Part shown: positions 6,387 through 15,454 of the stretch, piece after piece | Position numbering within the stretch: the first letter of the stretch is position 1 | How the letters are laid out: every line of letters begins with the position of its first letter | DNA from: an uncultured Eubacteriales bacterium | GTDB taxonomy: Bacteria > Bacillota > Clostridia > Christensenellales > UBA1242 | DNA: 47,598 nt | Assembly (NCBI GenBank): GCA_900552105.1 | Contig: URYH01000006.1 | Location: forward strand, 1-47,598 | Direction of reading: 5' to 3' | Program-made: the position numbers and the translations under genes | The notes under the pieces: model-generated | The model's input: the letters and a program-made list of their open reading frames with translations, nothing else | The model's database searches: none | Told to the model about the DNA's origin: nothing

Positions 6387-7484
6387 TTATCTGTTTTTTG
6401 CTCTTTCTTTGAAAATATTGTTCATTTTTTCATAAACTTCTTCAACCCAACCTTGAGGTGCATTGATGAATTCTGAATTATCTGCACGAATTTGAGCAGG
6501 ATTTGGATAAACTGCAAACACTTCAACCTTGACGGTAATTTCCTTTTTTGCGTATTCGTTTGAAGTTGCAGTGTTAATTCTGATTGCATTGATAAGTTTT
6601 TCATTGTCGCCTGGTTCAAGCACTTTTTTGTAGTATAACATGACATCTTTGCCACATTGAATATAGTTGCTTCCAGTGTAATTGAGGTCGTCTGTTCTAT
6701 AAATTTGGTTAATGTCATAAATTCCGACATCAATAATGTTTGAGCAGTCCTCACCAGTGTCGGTAAACTTTGCCGTAACACGAATACCCAGCGCAACAAT
6801 ATCATAGTTAATCTCTTCGGTGTTTGCTTTAACCAAAACTTCAACAGGACGAATAAGAATTAAATTATCTCCTGGCATTCTGTCTTCGCTACGCTCCATT
6901 GTGAACACCATGTCAATCGCGACATTGTCATAAAATTCAGGAACATACTCGGTTTTGTTTTTAATGATAAAATATGTTGCAGAAACCGTGCCAGCAAATA
7001 ACAACAATAAGAGAAGCAACAACAGGAGTCGTCTAAGTCGTCTTTTTTGTCTTTGTTTATCTTGATCACTGAGCCCCGCTTTATAACTTTTTTCGATGAC
7101 CTCATCTTCGTTAGCGACAACTGCCGCATTGTCGTCATCTTCACACTGAAGACGTGCAATCTCAATTTCCTCTTCAAGAGTGAATTTGCCGTCCTCTTTT
7201 TGGGGTTCGTTTTCACTTGATTCAGTTTTTGGGATTTCTGTCACAGGAGATTTGATTGGCGTTTCTGTCTTGTTTTTTGGCCCAATGTTGTTGTTTGTCT
7301 TCTGTGGGGTCACATTTGCCTTTGGTGGTCTTGGAGGCTTTGGCGGAACGCCTGTCTTTGGTGGAGGTGGCGGTGGCGGCGAAGCGGGTTTCTTTGGCGA
7401 TTTTGACAAAGAAAGATCACCCGAATCTTTGTTGTCAGGTGTAACTGAAGCGATATTGCCCTTTTTTAATTTTTCTTCATCCAC
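6387..7484 (-). CDS. proline-rich membrane protein with TasA-like outer domain
   Basis: The 365-residue protein has a cytosolic part with a run of eight prolines and KPPRPPK stretches (about residues 30-60), an acidic region, a basic patch (KRRLRRL) and one membrane segment (about 152-175). An extracytoplasmic beta-rich domain follows. Its text parallels the next gene upstream: a PGD motif, a late V-x-V-E-hydrophobic strand and an APxxWV ending. The pair therefore look like paralogues of the TasA/camelysin class. The start is a GTG; purine-rich GGGGGAG lies rather far upstream (about 13 bases), so the start is less certain than usual. A matrix-fibre or surface role is inferred only. Confidence 0.7.
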   Translation of the reverse strand: MDEEKLKKGNIASVTPDNKDSGDLSLSKSPKKPASPPPPPPPKTGVPPKPPRPPKANVTPQKTNNNIGPKNKTETPIKSPVTEIPKTESSENEPQKEDGKFTLEEEIEIARLQCEDDDNAAVVANEDEVIEKSYKAGLSDQDKQRQKRRLRRLLLLLLLLLLFAGTVSATYFIIKNKTEYVPEFYDNVAIDMVFTMERSEDRMPGDNLILIRPVEVLVKANTEEINYDIVALGIRVTAKFTDTGEDCSNIIDVGIYDINQIYRTDDLNYTGSNYIQCGKDVMLYYKKVLEPGDNEKLINAIRINTATSNEYAKKEITVKVEVFAVYPNPAQIRADNSEFINAPQGWVEEVYEKMNNIFKERAKNR

Positions 7485-7566
7485 GCCCGTTTTGCTCTCC
7501 CCCTCAAAATTTCAGGCATAAATAACCTTATTTTCATTCTATTTGCAAATGGGGTTTATGTCAAAC

Positions 7567-7590
7567 AAAAAAGGGCGTTTGCCCTCTTTT
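7567..7590 (-). terminator. terminator after the TasA-like gene
   Basis: On the minus strand GGGC-AAAC-GCCC is followed by TTTTTT, lying between the two surface-protein genes. Confidence 0.75.
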
Positions 7591-7605
7591 ATTTTTTCTA
7601 TAAGA

Positions 7606-8214
7606 TTAGGTTCCACTGCCATAATTTGTCACCCAATCAGTGGGTGCCGTTGTCCAAACAGCTTTTGCTGCACCGTTTGCGTGTTGGATTGCTTCGACGA
7701 CAACACTGATCGTGTTTGTCTTATTGGCGTCTTCGTTTGTGAGCGATGTTGGAACAACAACTTGTGTGACAAAATCAACCGAATCTCCCGCTGAAATTGT
7801 TCCAGCATAATAATAGTAATCATCTGTTGCGTTCAACGTCCAATTCGCCGCTGTTGTTGCTGTCACAGGAGCAGAAAGCCCAGCGTCATTTGATATGGTT
7901 AATTTTGCTCTCAAAACCGCTTTTGATGTCCCAGCAGGAGCAGTCACTTGAATTGCTTGGTCAAAAATATCTCCCGGCATTGCTGCTTCTGAAAAGGTTA
8001 GCGTTGTTGCACTTGCCCCACCTTGCGTGATGTCAATGTTCACGGGTCCACCAGTTGTTATATCGCCAGTTGCCGTGTCAGTTCCTTGGAAATATGCACC
8101 AGATATGCCAAGAATGAATGAAACGAGCAAAAGGACACTCAGTGCGACAATAATCCAAATTGCAATTTTGTTATTTCTCTTTTGAGTTGGAGTTTGAATT
8201 TCTTTTTCTTTCAT
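7606..8214 (-). CDS. TasA/camelysin-like surface protein
   Basis: The 202-residue protein has a short basic N-terminus, one hydrophobic segment (about residues 16-42) and the signature SGAYFQGTDTATGDITTG at the membrane exit. This corresponds to the AYFxDTxTxTGN region at which SipW-type signal peptidases cut TasA and camelysin. The rest is a Thr/Ala-rich beta domain. It could form matrix fibres or decorate the surface. A GAGGTGA ribosome-binding site precedes the ATG but forms the 3' arm of a terminator-like hairpin. No SipW gene is present in the window. The neighbouring proline-rich protein is a probable paralogue. Confidence 0.72.
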   Translation of the reverse strand: MKEKEIQTPTQKRNNKIAIWIIVALSVLLLVSFILGISGAYFQGTDTATGDITTGGPVNIDITQGGASATTLTFSEAAMPGDIFDQAIQVTAPAGTSKAVLRAKLTISNDAGLSAPVTATTAANWTLNATDDYYYYAGTISAGDSVDFVTQVVVPTSLTNEDANKTNTISVVVEAIQHANGAAKAVWTTAPTDWVTNYGSGT

Positions 8215-8245
8215 AAAAAATCACCTCAAACTTATTTTGAGGCGA
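8215..8245 (-). terminator. terminator-like hairpin containing the next gene's ribosome-binding site
   Basis: TCGCCTCAAA, a five-base loop and TTTGAGGTGA form a 10-bp stem (one G-U pair), then TTTTTT and directly the ATG of the TasA-like gene. The 3' arm holds the Shine-Dalgarno sequence. It can act as the terminator of the flippase-like gene and as a switch on the next gene. Confidence 0.65.
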
Positions 8246-8259
8246 TATTATTTTTTTAT

Positions 8260-9699
8260 TCATTTATTTTTTTGTTTTTTGAGTTTCCTACTCTTAAACT
8301 GACTCAATTGTTCTGCTTTAAATTTTTCGCTTTCTGTTTCAAGTTCATTTTTTCTCTTTTGCCAATTATATTTTTTGTCTCCAATTGCGTAATCATATAT
8401 CATTATGATAAGCCCTTGGAAAATATATCCATAATATGTCAAAATTCTCCAAAGCAAAAGCGCCCAGAAAAGTTTTCCGCCAACAAAGAATGAAGCAAAG
8501 AGAGTCGTGAACGAAAGTTCTGCCGCACCCGTTCCGCCAGGCAAAGGAATGAACGATGATGCCAAATCAATCATAACACAGCGAACGATAATCGTGCTCC
8601 ACATCCCGACTTCATATCCCGCAAACGTGCAGTATATAAAGAATGGAATTGTGTAATTAAGCAAATAACTCCCGCCCGTCACCAACAGTGCCAAAATAAA
8701 AGTTTTTGGTGATTTTACATAATATTTGATGCTGGATTGAAAATCATCAACAACTTTAATGACATTATTATATGTCTTGTCGTAATTTTTTACAATTTTC
8801 ATTTTGTGACCAATTTTGATAAACCAGCCAACAATTTTTGTTCCCACTTTTCTATTTATTGAAAGCAAAAGAACCAAGAAAATAACACTACAATTCAACA
8901 CATAGCCAACCCAACTCGCAGCAGACACAACGGTTGTTGCAACGCCGCCACCAAGACTCCCCGAGAAAGTTGATAACAGCACCGCCGTGAAGAAAATAAC
9001 TGCAGTGATTTGTGTAAAAACATATCTTCCCATTGGAACAGCAACGGATTGAGCCGCAGTTAGGCCATGTTTTTTTAAGTAATAAATTTGGAATGGTTGT
9101 CCCCCTGTTGCAAGCGGAGTGACACAATCATAATACCTTCCAATTTGAGCCGTCTTGAAAGATAATGGAAATTGATGTTTTTTTGTTGAGTCATGAACAA
9201 ATATCTCAAGTCTAATTCCTTCGAGGATTGTCATCACAGTAAAAGAGGCAACACACGCCAGCAAGAACCACCAATTTATTCCACCCTCCAAAACCTCGGT
9301 TAGTGGCACCATGTTATTGCCTTTTATTTGAGTTATGATGATAATCGCAACAATAACGATGTTGATCAGCATCATAATCAAACTTGTCCATCGTTTTTTC
9401 TTGGATTTTCGTCCTGCAACAGCTTCTTCTGCTTCGTTGATTTGTTCATCTTCATTCTTCACAGGAGGAGTGTCTTTACGCTGTTCTTCCGCCTCACTCA
9501 TTGCTTCTTCAATATTTATTTGAATGCCTTCTGAAATGTCATTTGCAGGTGCGGAAATTGACTCTTGATTTGTTGTTGTTTCAGAAATTTCAACTTGCTC
9601 ATCACGAGAAAAAGGTGCATGACCATTTTCTGCCATTGCACTCTTCTCTTCTATTTGTCGTTCATCACGAACAATGATTTCATTTTTATTTCTTTTCAT
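8260..9699 (-). CDS. flippase-like membrane protein (lysylphosphatidylglycerol synthase TM family)
   Basis: The 479-residue protein has a long charged cytosolic N-terminus (about 120 residues) followed by multiple membrane segments. The pattern and motifs such as PLATGGQPFQIYYL and SFIPLPGGTGAAELSF are typical of the UPF0104/YbhN family, related to the flippase half of MprF. It would move or modify a lipid in the cytoplasmic membrane. The ATG overlaps the TGA of the PrsA-like gene (TGATG), so translation is probably coupled. A terminator-like hairpin follows. The substrate cannot be read from sequence. Confidence 0.8.
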   Translation of the reverse strand: MKRNKNEIIVRDERQIEEKSAMAENGHAPFSRDEQVEISETTTNQESISAPANDISEGIQINIEEAMSEAEEQRKDTPPVKNEDEQINEAEEAVAGRKSKKKRWTSLIMMLINIVIVAIIIITQIKGNNMVPLTEVLEGGINWWFLLACVASFTVMTILEGIRLEIFVHDSTKKHQFPLSFKTAQIGRYYDCVTPLATGGQPFQIYYLKKHGLTAAQSVAVPMGRYVFTQITAVIFFTAVLLSTFSGSLGGGVATTVVSAASWVGYVLNCSVIFLVLLLSINRKVGTKIVGWFIKIGHKMKIVKNYDKTYNNVIKVVDDFQSSIKYYVKSPKTFILALLVTGGSYLLNYTIPFFIYCTFAGYEVGMWSTIIVRCVMIDLASSFIPLPGGTGAAELSFTTLFASFFVGGKLFWALLLWRILTYYGYIFQGLIIMIYDYAIGDKKYNWQKRKNELETESEKFKAEQLSQFKSRKLKKQKNK

Positions 9700-11417
9700 C
9701 AACCGAGCAAATCTTTATACGCCTTTTTATAAATTTTTATTGTTGAACCTTGCTTCAACGATTGAAGATAGGCACTTTCAAAAACGGAATAGTTGTCTTT
9801 GAACACTTCGTCATACAATTTGTCAAAAATTGTTTTGTTGTTGCAAGCGTTAAGCAAAGTGTCATAGAGAATTTTTATGCTTGCTTCAATCATATTCCCT
9901 TCTTCGTCATATGTTGTTTTGTCAGTCAATTCAAATTCATTTGCATTGTTTTTGTTGATGTCAAACAAGTTTTGAACTTCGCCACAATACATCAAAATAT
10001 GAATGCCATATTCGCTTGGAACAATGCCGCTGATATCTCCAATCTTTCCCAAAACTTCTTTGTTTTCATCGTTTGGTCTGTGAAGTTTACGAGCAGCATT
10101 TGTGAAGCTTTCAACCATCGTTGACTTTTCATCACCAACAACATAAGGATATTCCTTGTTGTTGAAAGACGTGTCTTCGTTATATTTATAGAGATATTGT
10201 CTGAAAATTTCCGTTTTTTCTTCTTGAGATTTTCCAGCCATTTCAGCATTAAGCGATGAAATCAAATCTTTTACCAAAACTTGTGTGTCGGTTGCTTTGC
10301 CCTCGTCATCATAAACTGTTGCTTTCATATTTGCAACAATTGCTTCAACTCCAGTGTCATACTCACTTTGAGCAATATAACCTTGATTCAAACGTTCTTT
10401 TAGGTCGTCAACTTGCGCTTGTTCTCCTGTGTTGAATTTCACCAAGAAATGTGAAACATAGAAGAATTTGCCTTGTGCGTTTTCTGGAACATAATACATA
10501 TTTTCTGCGCTGTTAAGTATGTCTGTTCCAAAATCTCCTGAACCAACGCCATATTTTGTGTAAGCAGAAATAAGTTTTTCTTTATAAGCGTTCAAGATTT
10601 GTTCAACTGAAACGCTTGTGTCTTTAACAAGGTGTTTTTTGAGTTTTGAAAGATAATAGCTTTCTTCAATTTGAGTATACACGCGATTGATTGCACGGTT
10701 AAGAACAGCAACGTCAGAGTAGGCATTCTCTCCTTTAAAGGTTCTGCCCTCTTCATTTTTCTTGAGTGCTTTGATATATCTTTTCAATGCTTCTTTTGAA
10801 ACGTCTTCACGAGTAACCACTCGATATGTTGTCAAGAACTTGTCAGCCCCACCCTCAATCACTTCAACATCGGCAAGTTCATCTTTTTCTGGAATTGTTT
10901 GGATTTCCCAAACACCATCTGCATTTTGAACAAGTTTTGCTTTCTTTTCATATGCTTTGTAAGCGGTTGATGTTGAACTTGAATCTGTTGTGCCTGCTGT
11001 GTCTTCTTTTTTGTCATCATCTTTGATGTCCCAGTCAACTTTGACAGCACTTTCATAATCCGCCAAAATTTCGTTCATTGTGTCATAGGTGTCTTTCCAA
11101 CACTTGCTCAACTCTTTATCCGTCAAGTTTGGATAAATTTCTTTTGCTTTTTTCAACATAATTTTTTTGTTGATAAGAAGGTCGATACAATATTCAATTG
11201 CTTGTTCGTTTGTGTAGTTATAGTTGTTGATAAGAGTTGCGGCATATTGATTATATGTCGTCAATAAATCTTCTTTTGTGACAACAATATCGTCATCAAC
11301 AGTTGCAACTGTTCTTGACAAATATCTATCTTGATTGAGTTTCCAAAGTCCGCACCCAGTCATCAATAGGCACGCACAAATTACCATACATAAAACTCCA
11401 ATAATTCTTTTTTTCAC
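9699..11417 (-). CDS. PrsA/SurA-like lipoprotein
   Basis: The 572-residue protein has a lipoprotein signal peptide ending in the lipobox LMTGC, so it would be anchored to the outer face of the membrane. The GTG at 11415-11417 is preferred as start because GGGAG lies six bases upstream and the signal peptide then begins KKRIIGVLC; ATG codons further upstream lack such a site. The N-terminal part resembles the SurA/PrsA chaperone domain (VDDDIVVTKEDLLTTYNQY). A parvulin-type region is suggested by the C-terminal third (GDISGIVPSEYGIHILMYCG). A Ser/Thr-rich insert lies near residues 140-155. It lies behind mfd, a usual place for such folding factors. Confidence 0.75.
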   Translation of the reverse strand: MKKRIIGVLCMVICACLLMTGCGLWKLNQDRYLSRTVATVDDDIVVTKEDLLTTYNQYAATLINNYNYTNEQAIEYCIDLLINKKIMLKKAKEIYPNLTDKELSKCWKDTYDTMNEILADYESAVKVDWDIKDDDKKEDTAGTTDSSSTSTAYKAYEKKAKLVQNADGVWEIQTIPEKDELADVEVIEGGADKFLTTYRVVTREDVSKEALKRYIKALKKNEEGRTFKGENAYSDVAVLNRAINRVYTQIEESYYLSKLKKHLVKDTSVSVEQILNAYKEKLISAYTKYGVGSGDFGTDILNSAENMYYVPENAQGKFFYVSHFLVKFNTGEQAQVDDLKERLNQGYIAQSEYDTGVEAIVANMKATVYDDEGKATDTQVLVKDLISSLNAEMAGKSQEEKTEIFRQYLYKYNEDTSFNNKEYPYVVGDEKSTMVESFTNAARKLHRPNDENKEVLGKIGDISGIVPSEYGIHILMYCGEVQNLFDINKNNANEFELTDKTTYDEEGNMIEASIKILYDTLLNACNNKTIFDKLYDEVFKDNYSVFESAYLQSLKQGSTIKIYKKAYKDLLG

Positions 11418-11473
11418 GGTTTTCTCCCAAGCAAAAAATTTCATGTCTTTGAGCATCACTCAAATAATAATTA

Positions 11474-11502
11474 ATTCTATACTATAATAAAATTAAAATC
11501 AA
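11474..11502 (-). promoter_or_regulatory. promoter of the PrsA-like gene
   Basis: TTGATT (11497-11502) and TAGAAT (11474-11479) are separated by 17 bases on the minus strand between mfd and the lipoprotein gene. Confidence 0.6.
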
Positions 11503-11524
11503 TTAAAAACGCAACAATTTTGAC

Positions 11525-14500
11525 TTACATTTTCGACAAGAATCCAAGCAAAAATCCCAGCTTTTCTTCATTTGAAGCTCGCGGAATGTTCACCTCAATT
11601 ATAGGCAAAGGTGCAAATTTTAATACGCAAAATTTGTTATACACGCTAACAGCATCAACAACATTTTGCTCAATAATTTTGTCTTTTTCATAGAAAAATA
11701 TAGAAAAATTTGAATTATTTATTAAAATTCTTGAAATTTCATGCATTTGAGCAAGATTTTTGACCACCGCAAGACGCAACAAATTTTGTGCAGGAAGCGC
11801 AAGTTTTCCGAATGAATTTTCAAGTTGTTCTTCAAGCTTTCGCATCTCTTCAACGCTTTTTAATTCACTGATTGAATTATAAATTTTTATTCGCAAATCT
11901 TCTTCGCCGATAAAATCTGGGTCGATGTATGCTTCAACCGCAATGTCAAGTTTGACTTCGCGTTTTGGTTTTTCAACATTTCCAGAAAGCGCACCCACCG
12001 CGTCTTTAAGAATTTTGCAATAAAGGTCATAGCCAACTTTTTGCATTTGACCATGCTGCTCTTTTCCAAGCACATTGCCCGCACCTCGAATTTCAAGATC
12101 TCGCATCGCAATCTTAAATCCGCTGCCAAGTTCTCGAAATTGCATAATCGCTTCGAGCCTCTTGAATGCTTGCTCGGTGAGTTTTTTTCCGCCATCAAAA
12201 GTGAAGTATGCATACGCAAGCCTGTTGCCCCTGCCGATTCGTCCACGAAGTTGATATAGTTGAGAAAGTCCCAAGCGGTCGCTATCAAGCACAAATAAAG
12301 TGTTTGCAAGCGGCAAATCAACCCCGTTTTCAATGAGTGTTGTGCTGATAAACACCTGATATTCTCGGTTATAGAGTTTGAATATTGTTTGCTCAAGAAG
12401 TTTTTCATCCATTTGTCCGTGTGCCACTCCAACATCAACACCTGGAAGCAAGTTTTTGACAAATGCAGCAAACTCATCAATCTTGTCAACCCTGTTATAA
12501 ACAATCAGAATTTGCCCGCCACGTGCAATCTCTTTTAGGCACGCATCTTTTAGGAGCATTGGAGAAAATTCTGTGACATAGGTCTGAACAGGAAGTCGTT
12601 CTTTTGGCGGAGTTGAAAGAATGCTGATATCTCTGATTCCACTAAGCGACATATGAAGCGTTCTTGGAATTGGGGTTGCCGAAAGCGTGAGAACATCAAC
12701 GTCGTTTTTTAGTTTCTTGATTTTTTCTTTGTCGGCAACACCAAATCGCTGTTCTTCGTCCAAAATCAAAAGTCCCAAATCTTTGAACTCAACATCTTTT
12801 CCGAGAAGTCGATGAGTTCCGCAAATAACATCAATTTCGCCTTTTTTGAGTTTCTCCAAAATTTCTTTTTGTTGTTTTGGCGTCTTAAAACGATTGAGCA
12901 CTTCAACGCGCACCATAAAATCCTTAAAGCGAGTTTGGCATGTGTTGAAATGTTGTTGAGAAAGAATTGTTGTTGGACACATGAAAGCAACTTGCTTTCC
13001 GTCAATCACCGCTTTGTAAGCCGCACGCATTGCAACCTCTGTTTTGCCATAACCAACATCACCGCAAAGCAATCTGTCCATAATTTTCGTGGACTGCATG
13101 TCCTTTTTTATTTCGTTTGCAGCCACAATTTGGTCTTCGGTTTCGTCATATGGAAAAGCCTCTTCAAAAGCTGCTTGCAAATATCCATCTTCGCTAAACA
13201 CAAAACCATGCTTTTGTTCACGTGCTGAATAGAGTTTGACAAGTTCGCCAGCCATTTCTTGAACGCTTTTATAAACTTTTTCTTTCGCCTTGCGAAATTC
13301 AAGACCACCAATTTTGTTAAGTTTTGGCTCAGCCTCTCCACCCAAATATGCCGAAATTGAATTTGCTTGTTCACTTGGAACATAAAGCCTATCGCCATTT
13401 TTGTATTCGATGATGAAATAATCTTTGTAGACTGATGAAAGTTTTAATTTTTCAATGCCAACACATTTCCCAATGCCGTGCGTGACATGAACAACATAAT
13501 CTCCCACTTTGGGAAGATAAAAAACTTTTTTCTTGTTCGAAACAGCAAAGTTGGTTGATTTTTTTATAAGGTCACAAGTTGCAATTGCAACAAAGTTTTC
13601 ATCAGCAAATCCAACCGAAGTCGAAAAATTTTGATTGGAAAGAAATATGCCTTTTGTTGCCGAACTTGAAAAATCGTCAAAATATAGTCCGTTTTCAATC
13701 ATATAGTTTTTTATATTTTCACACGAAGTTTTTCCGCCAGCAAAAAGGACGACAAACTTTCCTTTTTCTTTATAAACTTTTAGGTCGCGAAGGAGAGCAG
13801 AAAAATCAAAAGTGTATTTTCCAACAAGCGCTTTTTGAAAATCAATTTCAATCTCCCGCTTCTCGTCCATGATGTTGTCAAAGTAGATTGCTGGAGAAAG
13901 GTTTTGAAATATTTGCTCTTCTGTGAGCAAAAAGTCTTTGTGTTCTTTGGTTAGTTCTCCGCCTTCAACAAGACTCAAAAACCCCGAGAAAAATTCAGAC
14001 GTTGAACTGTTGAGTGCGTCTTTGATTTTTTTTGTTTCATCAAACACAAGAATGGCATCGCCGCAAATTGATGTCACTCCATCGTGAAATCCAGAAAGGT
14101 ATGGTTGCAAAAACGGCGGCATACAAAAGTTGTTTTCAACAATGTTTATTGCATTCGAAAGGTTTTCATCAAGCCTTGGATTATTCGTGTTTTTTGCTTT
14201 TTGTTCAAATAATTGCGCCAAAACTGCATTTTTTTGATTATTTTCGAGAAAAAATATGCTCGTTGGATGAAAATAATATTTATCAACAGATTTGATGAGT
14301 GCGAGAGTTGTCTTGTCACAAATCTTAATCTTTTCAACAAAATCATCAAAAAATTCAACTCGAACAAGAGTTTCGTTTGACGATGTCACAATTTCAATCG
14401 TGTCACCGCGAACACAAAATTCACCAACTCCTCCTCTTCCGTCAGTTTTTGTAAATCCAAATTTTATCAGCGTTTTTTCAAAATCTTTTTGATTTATTTC

Positions 14501-14926
14501 ATCGTCCACTTTCAGACAAAATTGATTTTCCAAAAGTTTGTCGCGTGCGGGCAGACGCTCAGAAAGGAATGATGGCAGAACAATAACCGCATTCACTTCA
14601 TCGTTAAAAAAGTCATAAAGTTTGTTGAGTGCATCAAGTTGCAGGTCATCAACTCGCCCGATTGTCAGAACTGGTGTTGTGATTGCAGAATAAATTATGT
14701 GACTTGAAATCTCAAAATCATTAAGCGTTTTTTGCACATTGTTTGCTTCAATCAAGTCACTTGCAACATACACAAATTTCTTGTTCAAAGAAGCCAAAAC
14801 AACAGCCTTTTCCCCGCTTGAAAGGCCGCTGATTTTTATATCTTTTTTTTGTGCGTTTTCTCTTATTTTTTGAAACTTTGTTGTTTGAAACAAATTTTCA
14901 AAATAACAAGATATATTATTTGACAT
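11525..14926 (-). CDS. mfd: transcription-repair coupling factor
   Basis: The 1133-residue protein removes RNA polymerase stalled at DNA lesions and recruits UvrA. It shows the UvrB-like N-terminal modules, the RNA-polymerase-binding region (GDYVVHVTHGIGKCVGIE) and a RecG-like motor with Walker A GDVGYGKTEVAMRAA, Walker B DEEQRFG and helicase motif QLRGRIGR. The C-terminal TRCF domain follows. Length is normal. The start at 14924-14926 (MSNNISCYF) is chosen because GGAG precedes it by seven bases. It overlaps the end of pth by 11 bases, so the two are coupled. Confidence 0.97.
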   Translation of the reverse strand: MSNNISCYFENLFQTTKFQKIRENAQKKDIKISGLSSGEKAVVLASLNKKFVYVASDLIEANNVQKTLNDFEISSHIIYSAITTPVLTIGRVDDLQLDALNKLYDFFNDEVNAVIVLPSFLSERLPARDKLLENQFCLKVDDEINQKDFEKTLIKFGFTKTDGRGGVGEFCVRGDTIEIVTSSNETLVRVEFFDDFVEKIKICDKTTLALIKSVDKYYFHPTSIFFLENNQKNAVLAQLFEQKAKNTNNPRLDENLSNAINIVENNFCMPPFLQPYLSGFHDGVTSICGDAILVFDETKKIKDALNSSTSEFFSGFLSLVEGGELTKEHKDFLLTEEQIFQNLSPAIYFDNIMDEKREIEIDFQKALVGKYTFDFSALLRDLKVYKEKGKFVVLFAGGKTSCENIKNYMIENGLYFDDFSSSATKGIFLSNQNFSTSVGFADENFVAIATCDLIKKSTNFAVSNKKKVFYLPKVGDYVVHVTHGIGKCVGIEKLKLSSVYKDYFIIEYKNGDRLYVPSEQANSISAYLGGEAEPKLNKIGGLEFRKAKEKVYKSVQEMAGELVKLYSAREQKHGFVFSEDGYLQAAFEEAFPYDETEDQIVAANEIKKDMQSTKIMDRLLCGDVGYGKTEVAMRAAYKAVIDGKQVAFMCPTTILSQQHFNTCQTRFKDFMVRVEVLNRFKTPKQQKEILEKLKKGEIDVICGTHRLLGKDVEFKDLGLLILDEEQRFGVADKEKIKKLKNDVDVLTLSATPIPRTLHMSLSGIRDISILSTPPKERLPVQTYVTEFSPMLLKDACLKEIARGGQILIVYNRVDKIDEFAAFVKNLLPGVDVGVAHGQMDEKLLEQTIFKLYNREYQVFISTTLIENGVDLPLANTLFVLDSDRLGLSQLYQLRGRIGRGNRLAYAYFTFDGGKKLTEQAFKRLEAIMQFRELGSGFKIAMRDLEIRGAGNVLGKEQHGQMQKVGYDLYCKILKDAVGALSGNVEKPKREVKLDIAVEAYIDPDFIGEEDLRIKIYNSISELKSVEEMRKLEEQLENSFGKLALPAQNLLRLAVVKNLAQMHEISRILINNSNFSIFFYEKDKIIEQNVVDAVSVYNKFCVLKFAPLPIIEVNIPRASNEEKLGFLLGFLSKM

Positions 14927-15443
14927 TGATTTTCTCCAACAAAATGCCCACGCCCGCCTCAATTGCCGGCTCAATTTGTTTCATGCTTTGGTCATCAATT
15001 TTTGAAAGAACATAATCTGCAAGGTCCATGCCTTGATTTCTTGAAATTCCAATTCGAATGCGATTAAAATCTTCTCCAACAAGCCCAACAATGCTCTTCA
15101 GCCCATTATGAGTGCCTGCGCTTCCCCTTTCGCGAAATCTCACCTTGCCCTTGTCTTGGTCAATGTCGTCAACAAAAACAAAAACATCACGTGGCGAAAC
15201 TTTATATTTGGTCATGAGTGCCAAAACACTTTCTCCCGACAAATTCATATAGGTTTGAGGTTTTGCGACAACAACTTTTTGTCCTTGAAGCGTTGCATGA
15301 TAGGTTTGTGCCTTGCCTTCTTTTTTTTCAGCAACATTTTCACAAAAATTTTTTAGCAAAAAATCCACACACATAAAGCCAATGTTGTGATAAGTTTTTT
15401 CATATTCTCGCCCAGGATTTCCAAGTCCAAAAATCAGTTTCAT
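14916..15443 (-). CDS. pth: peptidyl-tRNA hydrolase
   Basis: The 175-residue enzyme frees tRNA from dropped-off peptidyl-tRNA in the cytosol. The family motifs are present: FGLGNPGREYEKTYHNIGF with the catalytic His, KPQTYMNLSGES, DDIDQDKGKVRFR and GSAGTHNGLKSI. The ATG at 15441-15443 is preferred over an upstream TTG, since GAGG lies five bases before it. Its position between the glmU-like gene and mfd is the standard Firmicutes order. Confidence 0.97.
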   Translation of the reverse strand: MKLIFGLGNPGREYEKTYHNIGFMCVDFLLKNFCENVAEKKEGKAQTYHATLQGQKVVVAKPQTYMNLSGESVLALMTKYKVSPRDVFVFVDDIDQDKGKVRFRERGSAGTHNGLKSIVGLVGEDFNRIRIGISRNQGMDLADYVLSKIDDQSMKQIEPAIEAGVGILLEKINVK

Positions 15444-15454
15444 TTTCGCCTCAA

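Noticed and set aside
7180..7521. Gly/Phe-rich plus-strand frame opposite the proline-rich gene
   Set aside because: It is the reverse reading of the polyproline codons and has no ribosome-binding site.
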